Shown here piece by piece: positions 45,341 through 56,609 of a DNA stretch of 64,000 bases. The stretch is from Agrypnia vestita (lineage: Eukaryota; Arthropoda; Insecta; Trichoptera; Phryganeidae). The stretch is from positions 1 through 64,000 of the forward strand of contig JADDOH010005028.1 in assembly GCA_016648135.1 (NCBI GenBank), given 5' to 3'. Numbering within the stretch: position 1 is the first letter of the stretch; each line of letters starts with the position of its first letter. The translations under genes were made by a program, and so were the position numbers. The notes under the pieces are model-generated. The model worked only from the letters and a program-made list of their open reading frames with translations, was not told the DNA's origin and made no database searches.

Positions 45341-45609
45341 TATATCAGGAGCTTTCACAATCAATAGTAAAGCTCATATATACCTTCTTCAAAATGCCTT
45401 TGATAAATTATATTGCCATTAACTTTTATACGAGAACATATTTTTAACAGAAAGTGACTCTAATTGTTTATATAGGATAATATTAGGTATACCTTTTTTT
45501 AATGTTTTTTTATTAATTATTATTTATTAACGCCCTTCAGGACTTTTAGAAAAAATTAGAGTAATGTTATACATATCAAGCACAACATACAATTACTAGT
45601 CCATTATAC

Positions 45610-45925
45610 AATTACTTTCATTACCAGCTGCGAAATCTAACTAGTTCATCGAATCCAATCTAACAAGTTAACTACATAAAATACTACAACACCCTTTAAA
45701 TATACGAAAGGTTTTCAGATTTAGAACATATTCAAAATTTTGATATGTGGATGTTCTTACGATGGAATTGGTGAACGTTGCATTGTGTAGAAAGAGCACT
45801 TAAGCCAGCTAATACAGGTCGCGAGCCCTGGGTCATCCAATGAAAAGACTTCCATAAATGTTTCTCATATAAATTGTTTCGACTCTGCGAGTCTTCTATA
45901 ATTTATCTGAATTAGTATTATTATA
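45610..45925 (+). repeat. MITE family C, copy 4
   Basis: ATTACCAGCTGCGAAATCTA, GGAATTGGTGAACGTTGCAT and GCGAGCCCTGGGTCATCCAA match copy 1. The right end (TTTCGACTCTGCGAGTCTTC) is diverged. Confidence 0.7.
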
Positions 45926-46399
45926 TTTCTTGGGCGATAATAAGATATTATTTTTTATAAAAAAGTTAATTAAAGAACAAATATAATATCTTTTCAGCAC
46001 AAGTAAATTTTTTCATATTTTCTAGAAAATACATAGACCGAGAGGAATAAAATAATAACATGTTATCCGGAATATCACATACCTGCTGACCTATTTATTT
46101 ATTTGAGATACTGGGTATAATTTTCGAAAAAAACTTGGGCCAACTAAATATTACTTTTCACACCACGCTAGATATTAATCTCGCCCACAAATATTTTTGA
46201 GTAGATAATTAGCTCGTTTCCAAAATGAACTAGTGTAGTCATTAATATTCCTTAAATTACAGATGTTTGTCGAATTAAATGAAACTTTTATCTTTCAACC
46301 AGCCATTTAAAAATAATTTACGCTTTAGAATACTAATATTTTGAGTTAATCTCACTAATTACGAATTCAAGAATTTAGCGTAGTCTATAATGTGTACGT

Positions 46400-46655
46400 C
46401 CTAGCATGTTGTAAAAATACATTTTATCGTGTCTATTCTCAAAATAACAATATAACGTAACCATCGTGCATGTCTGTGACAGATGTCTTGACATTTCCCA
46501 TAGAAACTTTACGCATACTATTTTTTGACTTACTTAATAATATAACAACCATGTTATACTGAGAATAAGACGGTACAGACACTATTTCAGAGTAAGTAAC
46601 CTCGTTGCGTTTCATATATGTCCAAGACATATATTTTTTTAGCACTACCACTAAA
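46400..46655. other. Possible decayed inverted-repeat element
   Basis: TATCGTGTCTATTCTCAAAA near 46427 is roughly inverted as ACTGAGAATAAGACGGTACA near 46557. The minus-strand 70-codon frame inside is unremarkable. Confidence 0.3.
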
Positions 46656-46659
46656 CGAG

Positions 46660-46740
46660 GAGTATAAAAATAAGGCCAGCAATACGCAAAAAAAATGTTT
46701 TGAGTGCAGTCACCGAGGATTACTAATTTACAGTGGAGTG
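46660..46740 (+). repeat. Dispersed repeat family D, copy 3
   Basis: AGTATAAAAATAAGGCCAGC, then TGTTTTGAGTGCAGTCACCG and AGGATTACTAA. Confidence 0.5.
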
Positions 46741-47299
46741 AATTCGAGATTTTAATGCAAAGAAAGCAATATTTTTGTATTCATTTGACTCTATCAACCC
46801 CGAAGGATGTGTTGAAACATCATGACAATATCAATTCTATAAATAGCAAAAGCATTGTCCCCCATTTTGGCAACAAACAGAGCAATATCCGTATTTAAAA
46901 GTCAAAAATGTATTTATACATGTATATGAAAGGAAAAGTGAGGTAGCATTTGTTTTTAAAAACTTATTTCTAATAAGATGTAGGTGTCATAGATTCTAGA
47001 GAAATTTCTTTGAGTTGTGACAGGTTTTTTGTATTTATCACAGAAACATCTCAGCGGGATTTGCTGCCTCAAATATTATCAATAAATATCGACAAAATGT
47101 AAATGCGTTTGGAATGCAGGTAGGCAAGTACCTTATATTACTTTATTATCTTTGCACAGGACTGTGTGGTATTTTACAAATATTTTTCTGAATGAATAAT
47201 TGTATCGTTGCTGGCTAAATACCAATTTTCCGACGTGCTCTTTATAAGTAATACTTAATAAGGGATCAGTAATGGATCAACTTGAGATATTTATTGTTA

Positions 47300-47620
47300 T
47301 GAGGAGGATTTAAAATATTGGTGTACTCGCGGTAAAAACATTGCTGGTACCAGGACCATATCCAGGGACATGAAAGTGAGTGGGGGCCGTCGGGGCCAAC
47401 AGCCAGGAGCATCTGACAATATTTAGATACACCGCGCACCGCCGTGGTATTACCGTATCGAGTAACCCCGGCTTGTCGGGAACTTGTACCATGTTCAAAG
47501 TTGGTACTTGGTAAAGTTCCGACATCAACGCGGCGGGCACCACGAGAGATGATGTTTGCGGAACAATAACGAGATAAACTTTGCAAAAGTTCAACATGTT
47601 ATCGACATCTCTCAAGAAGT
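47300..47620 (-). other. Two overlapping minus-strand frames, unrecognised
   Basis: Frames of 106 codons (47266-47586) and 101 codons (47310-47615) overlap in different phases in a GC-richer segment. The second starts MRDVDNMLNFCKVYLVIVP and has a balanced residue mix, unlike most frames here. I recognise no domain in either. A dyad GGAACTTGTACCA/TGGTACTTGGTAAAGTTCC lies at 47479-47520. It could be a diverged gene fragment, a transposon piece or a structured non-coding element. Confidence 0.25.
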
Positions 47621-47755
47621 AGCTGCGATGTTTTTTGTGTGTTTAAAAATACGTGTAAGTGAAATGAAATTTTCCATTTCTTGTATTGTTACCTGTAAAT
47701 GTTTGAAACCTAAAATTTGTGAAGTTGGTAATGTTTCACACGCGATATCAGCTAT

Positions 47756-48006
47756 CCGGCCGTATTCTAAAATAAGCAATATTGCTACTTCGGTATCTTG
47801 ACAGTTATTGTATGACATTGTAGTGCCGTCAAGTTTATCATTTTAAGTTTGACAGGTTTGGAATTAATGAATTCAATCAATCAGAAAGCTCTAAAAGTAA
47901 ACAAACGTTAAGTTATCATAAAACGATAAAAATGACGGCATTAAAACCTTACACAGAAACTGTCAATATACAAAATAGCAATATTGCTTATTTGAGAATA
48001 CGGCCG
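47756..48006. mobile_element. MITE family M, copy 2
   Basis: Terminal inverted repeats of about 30 bp: CGGCCGTATTCTAAAATAAG then CAATATTGCT, and the inverse ending AATACGGCCG. The interior matches 10844-11050 in opposite orientation. 250 bp long, with no coding frame. Confidence 0.8.
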
Positions 48007-48009
48007 ATT

Positions 48010-50475
48010 ATTGTTGTCAATCTTGACCCTCGCTTTTTTCGCTTAAAAGTATTATCACCATTCAGAGCTAAATAATTCTACGTGTATATCTCGCATAAAA
48101 TTTATATTATATTATTTCATCGAATTAAAACATATTATAAAAGTTACGATTAAAAAATATTTGGTGGGTTAGGTTGTGCTGGAGAGGTTTCAAACCCTTC
48201 CAGAAGAATCCTTTCGTGTCAGCGTGCAGCGTATGTTCGATGAGCGTCGCGTATGTAGTGTGAATGAACAACAGAGACAGTAATAAGCACATCATTACAG
48301 GGTGTAAAATGATACACACTGTTTAGTGTTGCGATTTATTGTAACAATTTAAGGTCGTGTTACGTATAGGAATTTTATTTGCGTGTGCTACGGTGGTCGG
48401 CGACAGAATATGTCGACTGTCCATGCCACAACCGGGAGCCGGTCTGTGAAATTAAGCCCTGATTGATGGATTGAAGTCACCATAAGTATTACACATAGTA
48501 TTTATAAAACTAATTTATTAACACACTATTGGAAAAAATCACATCGTACAATGTTGTTTATTTGGTTTTTAAATATTGACGGTAAAAGAAAATATTTAAT
48601 CGATGTTGGTTAACAAATCATTGTAAGTTAGGCACATTCCCACTTAAGGAGAGCGTAGTCCAAAATTTGTTCAACTTATTAGAGAAATCGTGTTCATATT
48701 ATGTATTCTTTTTTTACCTTTTTTCTTTTATGAATATTTAAAATAACTATAATTGTAACACAAAAACACACACTCACATATCACAAATAATTTAAAATGT
48801 TCATATATTTAATACCGTATAGATTAGTATTCAAGCAAATAAACTATTCATAAAATTTGACAATGTTCTTCTTCGCTTACATTCTGGTTTGGTACCTACA
48901 GCATTATTATAAAAAAAATCATCTAATTTTGAAATTCCGAAGCATGAAAATAATTTTTGCGAAACCCCTTCAACCATCATTACAGTGGAAACGGTACAGA
49001 AAAATAACTAACAAAGATATATTTATAAAATTATTTTTAGCGTTATTTATTTATTTATTTTTATTTATTTAATGTTCATGGAAGACCAACAGCGCAAAAA
49101 AAAGCATAGAAAACATTGATACAATATAGATGGCCAATTACAGGTCTCCACATTTTATGTCTATATAAACTAGATAAATACGCCACTGGGTAGATAACTC
49201 GTAGATTTATTTCCTTACAATGTATATTTGTAGGTATATCATTCAGTAATATTACCTTCGATGTTTGACCTCACGCAATCAGTTTTTTTTCTATGCTAGT
49301 TAATTTTTTATTCATTCATTTTACAACCATCCAATACATTCCGACAGCCTTATATAATTTTTGTATCAAGAAAGTGAGACAGGCACACATATAGTATGTA
49401 CCTGTTAATGTGTTTGATTAAAATATTTTCATAAATTTTTTACCAAAAAAAAAAACATTCATTTATGCAAAAATCTAGTCAAGGAGAAAATGTAGAAAGT
49501 AAAATTATGTTTTTATATTGATAGCTGCATTATTATTTAAACAATCGCATATTAATTGTTGCGTTGTTTACTAAGTAAGTGCATATTATTGTACATTCAT
49601 AGTTGCATAATCCATTCATTGTTGCTTTACAAATTAAACAGCTGTGTGTTTTAATCCATTTGTAGATTATTAATTAAACAATTGCGTATTATGATTCATT
49701 CATTCTTCAATTATTCATTAAACATTAGAAAATCAGGAGTTGTTAAAAATCTAAGTATCTTGGACGAATAAAAGATTTATGCTAAATAATTATACTAATG
49801 ATTATAAGTTAATTTTATCAAAATTACCAACCTATTAAAAAAATCTAATGTTCGTTTTGGATGATAATATTATTAATAAGTGTATTATTAACCATTATAT
49901 CCTTTACGTAATAAACGAATGAAATAAATAAACACGTTATTTATTATTAAGTCTGTTTCTTTTTCTAGCCAAGTTACTGCAGAGAGACAAAGTGCTTTAC
50001 TACGCTAAAGAAAGAAAAGAAAAATCTTCAAGTGAAGAGTACATTATGTTTTATTTACTGTTGAAAGTAAGGCTTCTTTGAAAAATGTCGTTCCAATATC
50101 AGAAAAACCGTAAAGGATAACTATTAGCCTGAGAGAGGAATTTTTCGATAAATTGAATAAAGAAGAAAAGTGTAGTAAATCAAAGGTCGTATAAATCAGG
50201 TGCCGGTGACGGGAACTAAGAGCCAGCCGGAGCCATAAACCCAACGGACTCATCCTTATCAAGCAGCTGACTTTCGGCTTCAATATTTGGACGTAACGGT
50301 CTATAAAGATGACTGAAAAATAATAGGAAATAACCAATAAGAGATAACTGGAACAGTAATACTATAGAAAAAGTGATGATGGATAAAATAAAACAACCTT
50401 CAATTTCAAGATTTCATATTTTTGAATTTGTTTTGTCGATAATTTTAATATTGTTATGTAATATTGTCGACAATA
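48010..50475. other. No gene recognised
   Basis: A patch at 48330-48480 is less AT-rich (GTGCTACGGTGGTCGGCGAC). Short frames at 48125-48319, 48857-49072 and 50044-50337 have no domains. Poly-T tracts and TTATTTA repeats occur near 49040-49070. Confidence 0.55.
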
Positions 50476-50479
50476 CTCA

Positions 50480-50538
50480 TTACTCTCTGCCTACCCCCAC
50501 GGGGAAACGGCGTGATGGTAAGTTAGTTAGTTAGTTAC
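50480..50538 (+). mobile_element. SINE 3' end, Metulj-like
   Basis: TTACTCTCTGCCTACCCCCA, then CGGGGAAACGGCGTGATGG and a (GTTA)n tail at 50521-50537, resemble the very common lepidopteran SINE ending CTCTGCCTACCCC..CGGGG....GGCGTGATG. Only the end is visible. It is the best lineage marker in the window, from recall of lepidopteran sequence. Confidence 0.5.
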
Positions 50539-50624
50539 TCATTGATTTATAAGTTTAATTAATACTTTTTTTTGTCGTAGAAGTACATTTTAATCATCGG
50601 AGATCTTAGAGATCGAATTTTTTT

Positions 50625-50665
50625 TTTTAATTATAAAAGCAAAGGCAGCAATATCCAAGCCTTTT
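50625..50665 (+). repeat. Dispersed repeat family D, fragment
   Basis: ATAAAAGCAAAGGCAGCAAT then ATCCAAGCC. Confidence 0.35.
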
Positions 50666-50769
50666 CTTTTATATCCCTCATATGTTTATATATTATTTTT
50701 AGCGAAATTAAAATAAATTTAATTTTAATAAAAAAATATAAAGTTCTGCGGATTAACTATTTTTAAGTA

Positions 50770-50842
50770 TTACAGCTGTTTCGGTTTGCAAGGCCATTAT
50801 CAAACAGTTTGATAATGGTCTTGCAAGCCGAAACAGCTGTAA
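50770..50842. mobile_element. 36-bp inverted-repeat pair with hammerhead-like words
   Basis: Arms 50770-50805 and 50807-50842 are inverted copies with two differences and a 1-nt spacer. Each arm reads TTGATAATGG, a CTTGCAAG stem and GAAACAGCTGTAA. ACAGCTGT is self-complementary, as in dimer-type hammerheads, but the core is UUGAUAA instead of CUGAUGA in both arms. Confidence 0.55.
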
Positions 50843-50859
50843 CACATAAAAATAGTTAA

Positions 50860-51480
50860 CCACAGAACTTAATAATAATACCTATTAAAATTTAATTTAT
50901 TTTAAATTTCAGTAATAATAATATTCATTAAATTTAATTCATTTTAAATTTCGATAAAAATAAATATGGAATTCTACAAATTAAACACAAAAACCATAAA
51001 TAATGTTTATATATTGATATAAACTATTATTTCTTCTAAAATGTAGTAGGTTTTTATCGCGAATACCTAATGGAAACCGGCAGGTTTAAAAATAAATCGG
51101 TTATTCTAAATGATGACAACAATAACTGATTTATTTGTAATCCTGATTGTGGCCACGTGTATGAAGGTGAACCCAGCTAGATTAAATAGGACTATTATAA
51201 ATGTGAATAGACCGACTCACCCATAGCGGGAGCTGATTATGCTAGACAACCGCATTGCTATTGATGACGAGATCATCATATCTATTCTACTAATTAGTAA
51301 AACGGAAAATCCCAATGGCGTGCAGCATGTACAATAAAAAAGTATAGAAATAAAATTAAACACCAAAAAATTACCCAAGCACAAGACTTTACGTTAAAAA
51401 AGGATATTAATTTTTCTTAAAAAAAATAGAGATGCGAACACGGAATACGTGTCACATCAATATTCTTACTATTTTCAAAC
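50860..51480. other. AT-rich; one short hairpin
   Basis: AAATAAATCGGTTATT (51090-51105) pairs with AATAACTGATTTATTT (51121-51136) at 15 of 16 positions. No gene. Confidence 0.5.
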
Positions 51481-51499
51481 TAAGCTAAACGCTTGTGCC

Positions 51500-51615
51500 A
51501 TGAAAATAGAACTAACTTGCTAGTCTGGGCTGAGATTCGAACCCGCGACCTTTGAATCACGAGGCGAGTGTCCTAACCACAAGACCAACAAGCTACTCTG
51601 ATTGATTGATTGATA
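51500..51615 (-). mobile_element. tRNA-like SINE (second family)
   Basis: The minus strand reads GTCTTGTGGTTAGGACACTC (A box region), CGCCTCGTGATTC and a clear B box CGGGTTCGAATCTC. The outer arms do not form a good acceptor stem, so it is a tRNA-derived SINE head. A (GATT)n run at 51599-51613 borders it. Confidence 0.6.
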
Positions 51616-51989
51616 CGATAAATTTAAAATTTGTGAATAAGTTTGTCATATCCATAACTTCGTCTCTGTAAGACAAAACACAAGTTAGCTTACGTTTTAA
51701 AAATGTGAAATATGGAATGGGTATAAGTTTTTTCGTGTAATTTTTTTGCTGTGTGATTTATCCGTGTGCATTTTTTTGTGTAATTTCTTATGTATCGTTT
51801 GTATTTTTGTCTGTACAATTTAACCACGTACAGTCGTAAAGTATTTATTGGGGTACTTTATAAAAACACACTTTTAAAAACTAGCAATATTATAAGTCTA
51901 CAAAATAGCGTAAAATATCATGGCGTTACCCAATCGTCACACAAATCAATAAATTCTAAATACTCGTACAATTCACTCCCTCCAACATG

Positions 51990-52330
51990 AACCATTTTGC
52001 CGGTTCATCATTCGGAAGGTAAACAGCGCGAGATTATCGACTGTTTGTCCATTATGCCCAATGTAAATATTTAGCGTAGGCGGCAGTAAGCGACAGCTAC
52101 TCTCTATTGACCGTGAGCGACAGGTACCCCGTATCCGTAACACCTGCAGCACTGCCACACGAACCACACACTGCCGTGTTCCGGACCCAATGAAGAGAGG
52201 ATGCTGAGATATATGATGCCGTAAGAAGAGAGCGGTGCGTGGTACTAAATAGTGACGACGTCCATGAAAGATCCGCCGTAATCAGGGAAAGGAAAAGACG
52301 AGAGGTAATAAGCATACTCGGATCAGTACA
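51990..52330. other. GC-richer segment, unrecognised
   Basis: On the plus strand a frame reads AVREERCVVLNSDDVHERSA and continues with a charged stretch. The minus strand has two short frames. None is recognised. It could be a worn transposon or gene fragment lying just before the second mariner. Confidence 0.25.
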
Positions 52331-52483
52331 GAGTTCAGTAGTACCTACATAGTTATAGAACGGTCAGTTTTGCTACAAAACATTTTAATGTTGAAAACAT
52401 AACTTATTACAAAAAAAGGGATAGTTCTGTACAATAAAATAACGCAAACACCATCGTCTCGCAGCTTTGGCGGTAAGTTATTA

Positions 52484-53769
52484 TTAGGTCCTTACATATG
52501 AAATTGGTGTTTACTATGGGAGGAACATAAAGCCGATTTTTTTTAATTATAATATATTTATTTAATCAAAGTATGTACCATTGCTATCTATGCACTTTTG
52601 CCATCTCATAGGTAGTTCATCGATCCCTTTACTAAAAAAACCATTCGGACGGGAATCAATAAAATGTTTGAAGGCGGTTTGGACTGCCCTATCGGAGTTG
52701 AATTTTTTCCTTTGCAAGAAGTTATCCAAATTTCGAAAAAAATGGTAATCTGTTGAGGCAAGGTCCGGAGAGTACGGAGGATGTCTTAGACATTCCAATT
52801 GAAGCTCCTCTAATTTGGTAGCCGTCTGTTGTGCAGTGTGTGGTCTAGCGTTATCATGAAGCAGCAGTGGCCTAGAGCGATTAACCAGCCTCGGTTGTTT
52901 AGCAGCTAGCTTTTCCATCATGATTTGCAGTTGCTGACAATAAACATCTGCCGTAATCGTCTGGCCAGATTTAAGAAAGCTATAGTGAGCGACACCAGCA
53001 CTAGTCCACCAAACGCTCACAAGTAACTTTTTTGGAGTCAATTTTCGCTTGGGGCATGGTTTGGCTGGTTCAGCAGGATTCAGCCATTGCGATGAGCGCT
53101 TCCGATTATCGTACAGGATCCACTTTTCATCACAGGTAATGATTCGATTTAAAATCCCTTCATTATTGTGCCGGTTGAGTAATGCAACGCAGCAGTCAAC
53201 GCGCGTTTGTTGATTTGCTTCACTCAATTCGTGAAGTACCCACCTTTCAAGCTTTTTCACCTTACCAATTTGCTTCAAGTGGATTAAAACAGTTTTATCA
53301 CTAACACCGCAGCCTGCAGCTAACTCGGATGTGGTTTGCGATGGATCCGCTTCCACAATAGCCTTCAATTCTTCATTATCAACTTTGGTCTCCGGCCGTC
53401 CACGGGGCTTGTTCCGCAGATCGAAATTTCCAGAACGAAAACGTTAGAACCAAAAACGCACTGTGTTTTCTTTTGCGGCACCGTCGCCATACACATCATT
53501 AATCCTTCGAGCCGTTTTTGCAGCACTGGTGCCACGGTGGAACTTGTACTCGTAAATAACGCGATATTTCAAGTTTTTCATTTTGTAAACTGAGAGACGC
53601 AAAGAAAAAAACAATTGAGGAAAAAACAAATGAATTATCATTTTCAAAACACAAATACATGAGCAAATAGCTGTATAAATTTGGATTTGGAATTCCTAAC
53701 CAAAGAGAAGATATTTGAGATCAAATTTGCCAGTACGGCAAAACGCCAATTTCATATGTAAGGACCTAA
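52484..53769 (-). mobile_element. Mariner transposon (cecropia/Bmmar type), copy 2
   Basis: A full-length 1286-bp element between TA duplications (52482-52483 and 53770-53771). Both ends read TTAGGTCCTTACATATGAAA inward. It is inserted in the opposite orientation to copy 1, with a nearly intact transposase gene. Confidence 0.97.
52562..53581 (-). pseudogene. Mariner transposase, single nonsense codon
   Basis: A 340-codon gene (339 residues plus stop) starts MKNLKYRVIYEYKFHRGTSA at 53581 and ends at 52562. One in-frame TAA (53444-53446, codon 46) replaces the CAA glutamine codon of copy 1. The rest is open. From codon 72 on, 268 residues hold WVLHEL (114-119; the usual motif is WVPHEL, so a proline is changed), then D151 in TCDEKW, D243 in HDNARPH and D278 in YSPDLASTDY. 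These are spaced as the mariner DD34D triad. The stop lies between the first helix-turn-helix and the linker, so normal translation gives no active enzyme. No promoter other than the terminal region is visible. Confidence 0.96.
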
Positions 53770-53909
53770 TATTATTATTAATAGATCCGAAGAAAGGTTT
53801 TCTCGATGAAAATAAAGATTTTGAAAGGTTTGTTTGTTTGATTTGATAATTATTAATAACATATTGTCATCATCTTGGGTTTCATAGCTTCGACAAATGC
53901 TGTGCACCC

Positions 53910-54075
53910 GGAAATCTACTCTTCTGTGTGTAGTTCTCTGAGATGTTCTGCTTTGCATATCTGACCTCTCTGGCTGACGTTTTGGATGTCATTGTAGGGT
54001 CCAATATTAGGACTGATGTGATCATCACACGATGATGATATACACGGCAGAATATCCCAGAAAACAACACACAGA
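53910..54075. mobile_element. Decayed relative of the 8000-8175 palindrome, copy 3
   Basis: The minus strand reads CTAATATTGGACCCTACAAT then CCAAAACGTC, a mutated version of the hammerhead-like core (CTGATGATGG...CCGAAACGTC). The outer arms (CTTCTGTGTGTAGTT and AGAATATCCCAGAAAACAAC) are still recognisable. Confidence 0.6.
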
Positions 54076-54383
54076 AAATTCTGTAAACCTGAAAACATTT
54101 TCTTTGATACCTAATATATTCTCTTATGTCGGTAGTAATTATTTTGTAACCTGCTTTTGAAATTGTTTAAAAATAACTTTTTGATATAGAAAACAAATGT
54201 AAACAAATGTGTATAATTATATAATATCTAATACCTTTATCTATCCGTAATAATATAATATTACTGGAAAACTGTCGAGACGTCTGCACTTTGACTACTA
54301 CATTAAATGTCAATGTTAATTTTGGGAGGGTTTTAAAAATTCCTCCTGACAATGTGTATCATCTTATCAATAACCCTACCTAA

Positions 54384-55110
54384 CAGCGAAGGGAAAAACT
54401 AGATTTCAAAATGAAGACTACAACACACACACACACGTTCACCAGTTTGAAGACTACAAAGTGTACACTACATTTGTAGTAAAAACTACATGAAGTGAAC
54501 TAATTGTAGTACTAATGAAGCGAAGTAATGAAGTAATTGTACTATTAATGAAGTAATTGTACTATTAATGAAGTAATTGTACTATTAATGAAGTGAAGCA
54601 ATTATATTACGAAATTGTAGTGCTAATGAAGTAATTGTATTTTTTATTATTTTTTCCCAAATAAAAAGTTTGGCGACCTAAACAAAAAAAAGGCCAACCA
54701 GATTTAAACCATGGAAGGGGGGTTGTTTCAGTTCCCAGAAATTTCTTCGTTCGGTCCCTAAATTTTTAAAACCATGGGGAGGGGGTTGTTTCAGTTTCCA
54801 GAGATTTCTTCGTTCAGTCCCAAATTTTTTCAAACCGGGGGGGGGGGTGTTTCGATTTTCAAAAATTTCTTCATTTATCTACGTCAACTTCCCTAAAATT
54901 TCACATAAAAAATGTACTACTTGAAATATGTGCTCGTACTTTCGGTAACTTTGTAGTGAAATGAAGTGTACCATTTGAAGTATATACTTTCAAAAACTTT
55001 GAAGTGTGTGTAGTTTGTAGTGTGCACTACGCTTCAAAAGGTGTGAAGTGTACACTTCAATGTAATGTAGTACTAATTGTAGTAGTGAGTAGAGAGCGGA
55101 CCCATCACTA
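54384..55110. mobile_element. Non-autonomous hAT-type element with internal tandem repeats
   Basis: Flanked by perfect 8-bp duplications CTACCTAA (54376-54383 and 55111-55118). The ends are CAGCGAAGGG and, inverted, TAGTGATGGG. Inside, a 20-bp unit AATGAAGTAATTGTACTATT is repeated three and a half times (about 54535-54605). A unit of about 65 bp (ACCATGG..GGGGGTTGTTTC...) is repeated three times (54705-54885) and includes an 11-G run. GTAGT/ACTAC words crowd both ends like hAT subterminal repeats. No transposase. Confidence 0.7.
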
Positions 55111-55119
55111 CTACCTAAC

Positions 55120-56410
55120 CATATCCACCATTTTGGCGTTATTTTATAACAACTTTTAAAAGTCCTGAAATTGTCCTCGAAACTCAGGCAAAGGGCAGGC
55201 TAGATTCGAACGCGTGACAATCTGTCACCCGTTGCTTGAAGGATTGTATGCAAATAAGAATGGCCAAATGATGCGTACCGACCTTTACCGCTAGTTCTCC
55301 GAGACGATCAAAGTCTCGTCCGTGTACACGCACCATTAGAGTTGAGTAAATTTACATCGTTGACATTTGCGCTTCGTGAAAGACGCTTATCCTTGTTCTT
55401 AAACGTCGCTCTGGTGGTCGCACCACTGTCCGACATCGTATAGCCGACAAAATTATAATACTATCGCGAGTGGCAAATTAGGTTCTGAGCAGATGAATCT
55501 CACATAGAAAAGTCTTTGTTTCATCCTTAAAATTGTACTTTTTAACAACTACCTTGACCTTATCAAGAAGCTGTTTTTTTTAATTTTTATGCTTTGATCT
55601 TATATCTAACAGTTCCAATAATAATATGAATCCCAATTCATTAAAAAATTCCCCAAAATTGGCTGAGTTATAGCTATAGGAATATAGTATAATAAGTGAC
55701 TTTTTAAGCGATTTAGTTTATTTTATGCATTTTTTGATACTCCCATTTTCGGACTTTTGATAAAACGGGCCGTTTAATATTATTTTCAAACTCATTTGCA
55801 GAAAAAATTTTTTCGATACGCAACATTATAGAAATTAGGCCAGTCAACAAGAAAATAATTAACTTTTTAATGTCTAATAATTTCTTTTTAAGAAAATAAT
55901 CAACTGTTTGATTTTTAAATAATTAACTCAGCCTTGGCGATACGATTATCTTCAAAAGCTGCGCCCGCCATGGATAAGGACTTTTGCGAGACAGCCCATA
56001 AAAATAATTTATTAATGAAAAATTAGTAAATAGTGAAAATAATTTTATGTGTGCAATAGTTACGTCAAAAATATATTGATTCTGGATGTATTTTTTGAGG
56101 CCCCGAGGTGGTGTACCCCTTTAATCCGCTGACGTCTTTGCGAGTTGACTTTTATTCATGTGCACATTTTTGTTTGTCTAGAAATATATGTTCATTCTAT
56201 ACCTTTCTCCCTAATTTCGTTCGATTCCAATCAGCGTGATGGGTTGCTAGCCTCATCGCTTCCAGGGAAACAATATAAGGTTTATGGTTCAGTGGGTTTG
56301 TTTGCTTGAAGGGTTGCGGTGGTTTCAAATAAATTAGGAGCATGTAATTTTATTTAATATTTTTAACAAGCGTAATCTGGCTTAGAATTTCGATATTCTT
56401 AATTTTGTAA
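55120..56410. other. No gene recognised
   Basis: A moderately GC-containing patch at 55180-55450 includes an octamer ATGCAAAT (55248-55255) and GTGACAATCTGTCAC. The rest is AT-rich without structure. Confidence 0.45.
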
Positions 56411-56413
56411 AGA

Positions 56414-56600
56414 ACTAGCTGTACGTACCCGGCGTTGCACGGTTAAGGATTAAGTTGAAAATACATTTGTGGGGGGAAACAAAGGTTTGATTCGAACGGT
56501 ATAAGATTTTCATCGAAAATATATCAGGGGGAGGAGAAAAGGTGAAGGGGTGGGAGCAAGCAAGGGAACATCGTTCCCGAAACTTGTAGAAATGTCTGTT
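56414..56600 (+). mobile_element. Family B retroposon-like element, copy 2
   Basis: ACTAGCTGTACGTACCCGGC then GTTGCACGGTTAAGGATTAA, and later AAATATATCAGGGGGAGGAG, match the 37109 copy. It is shorter, and its right end is unclear. Confidence 0.6.
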
Positions 56601-56609
56601 CATATTGAA

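Noticed and set aside
51519..51595. Possible tRNA gene with a good B box
   Set aside because: The outer arms do not form a proper acceptor stem, and the flanks look like a SINE with a (GATT)n run.
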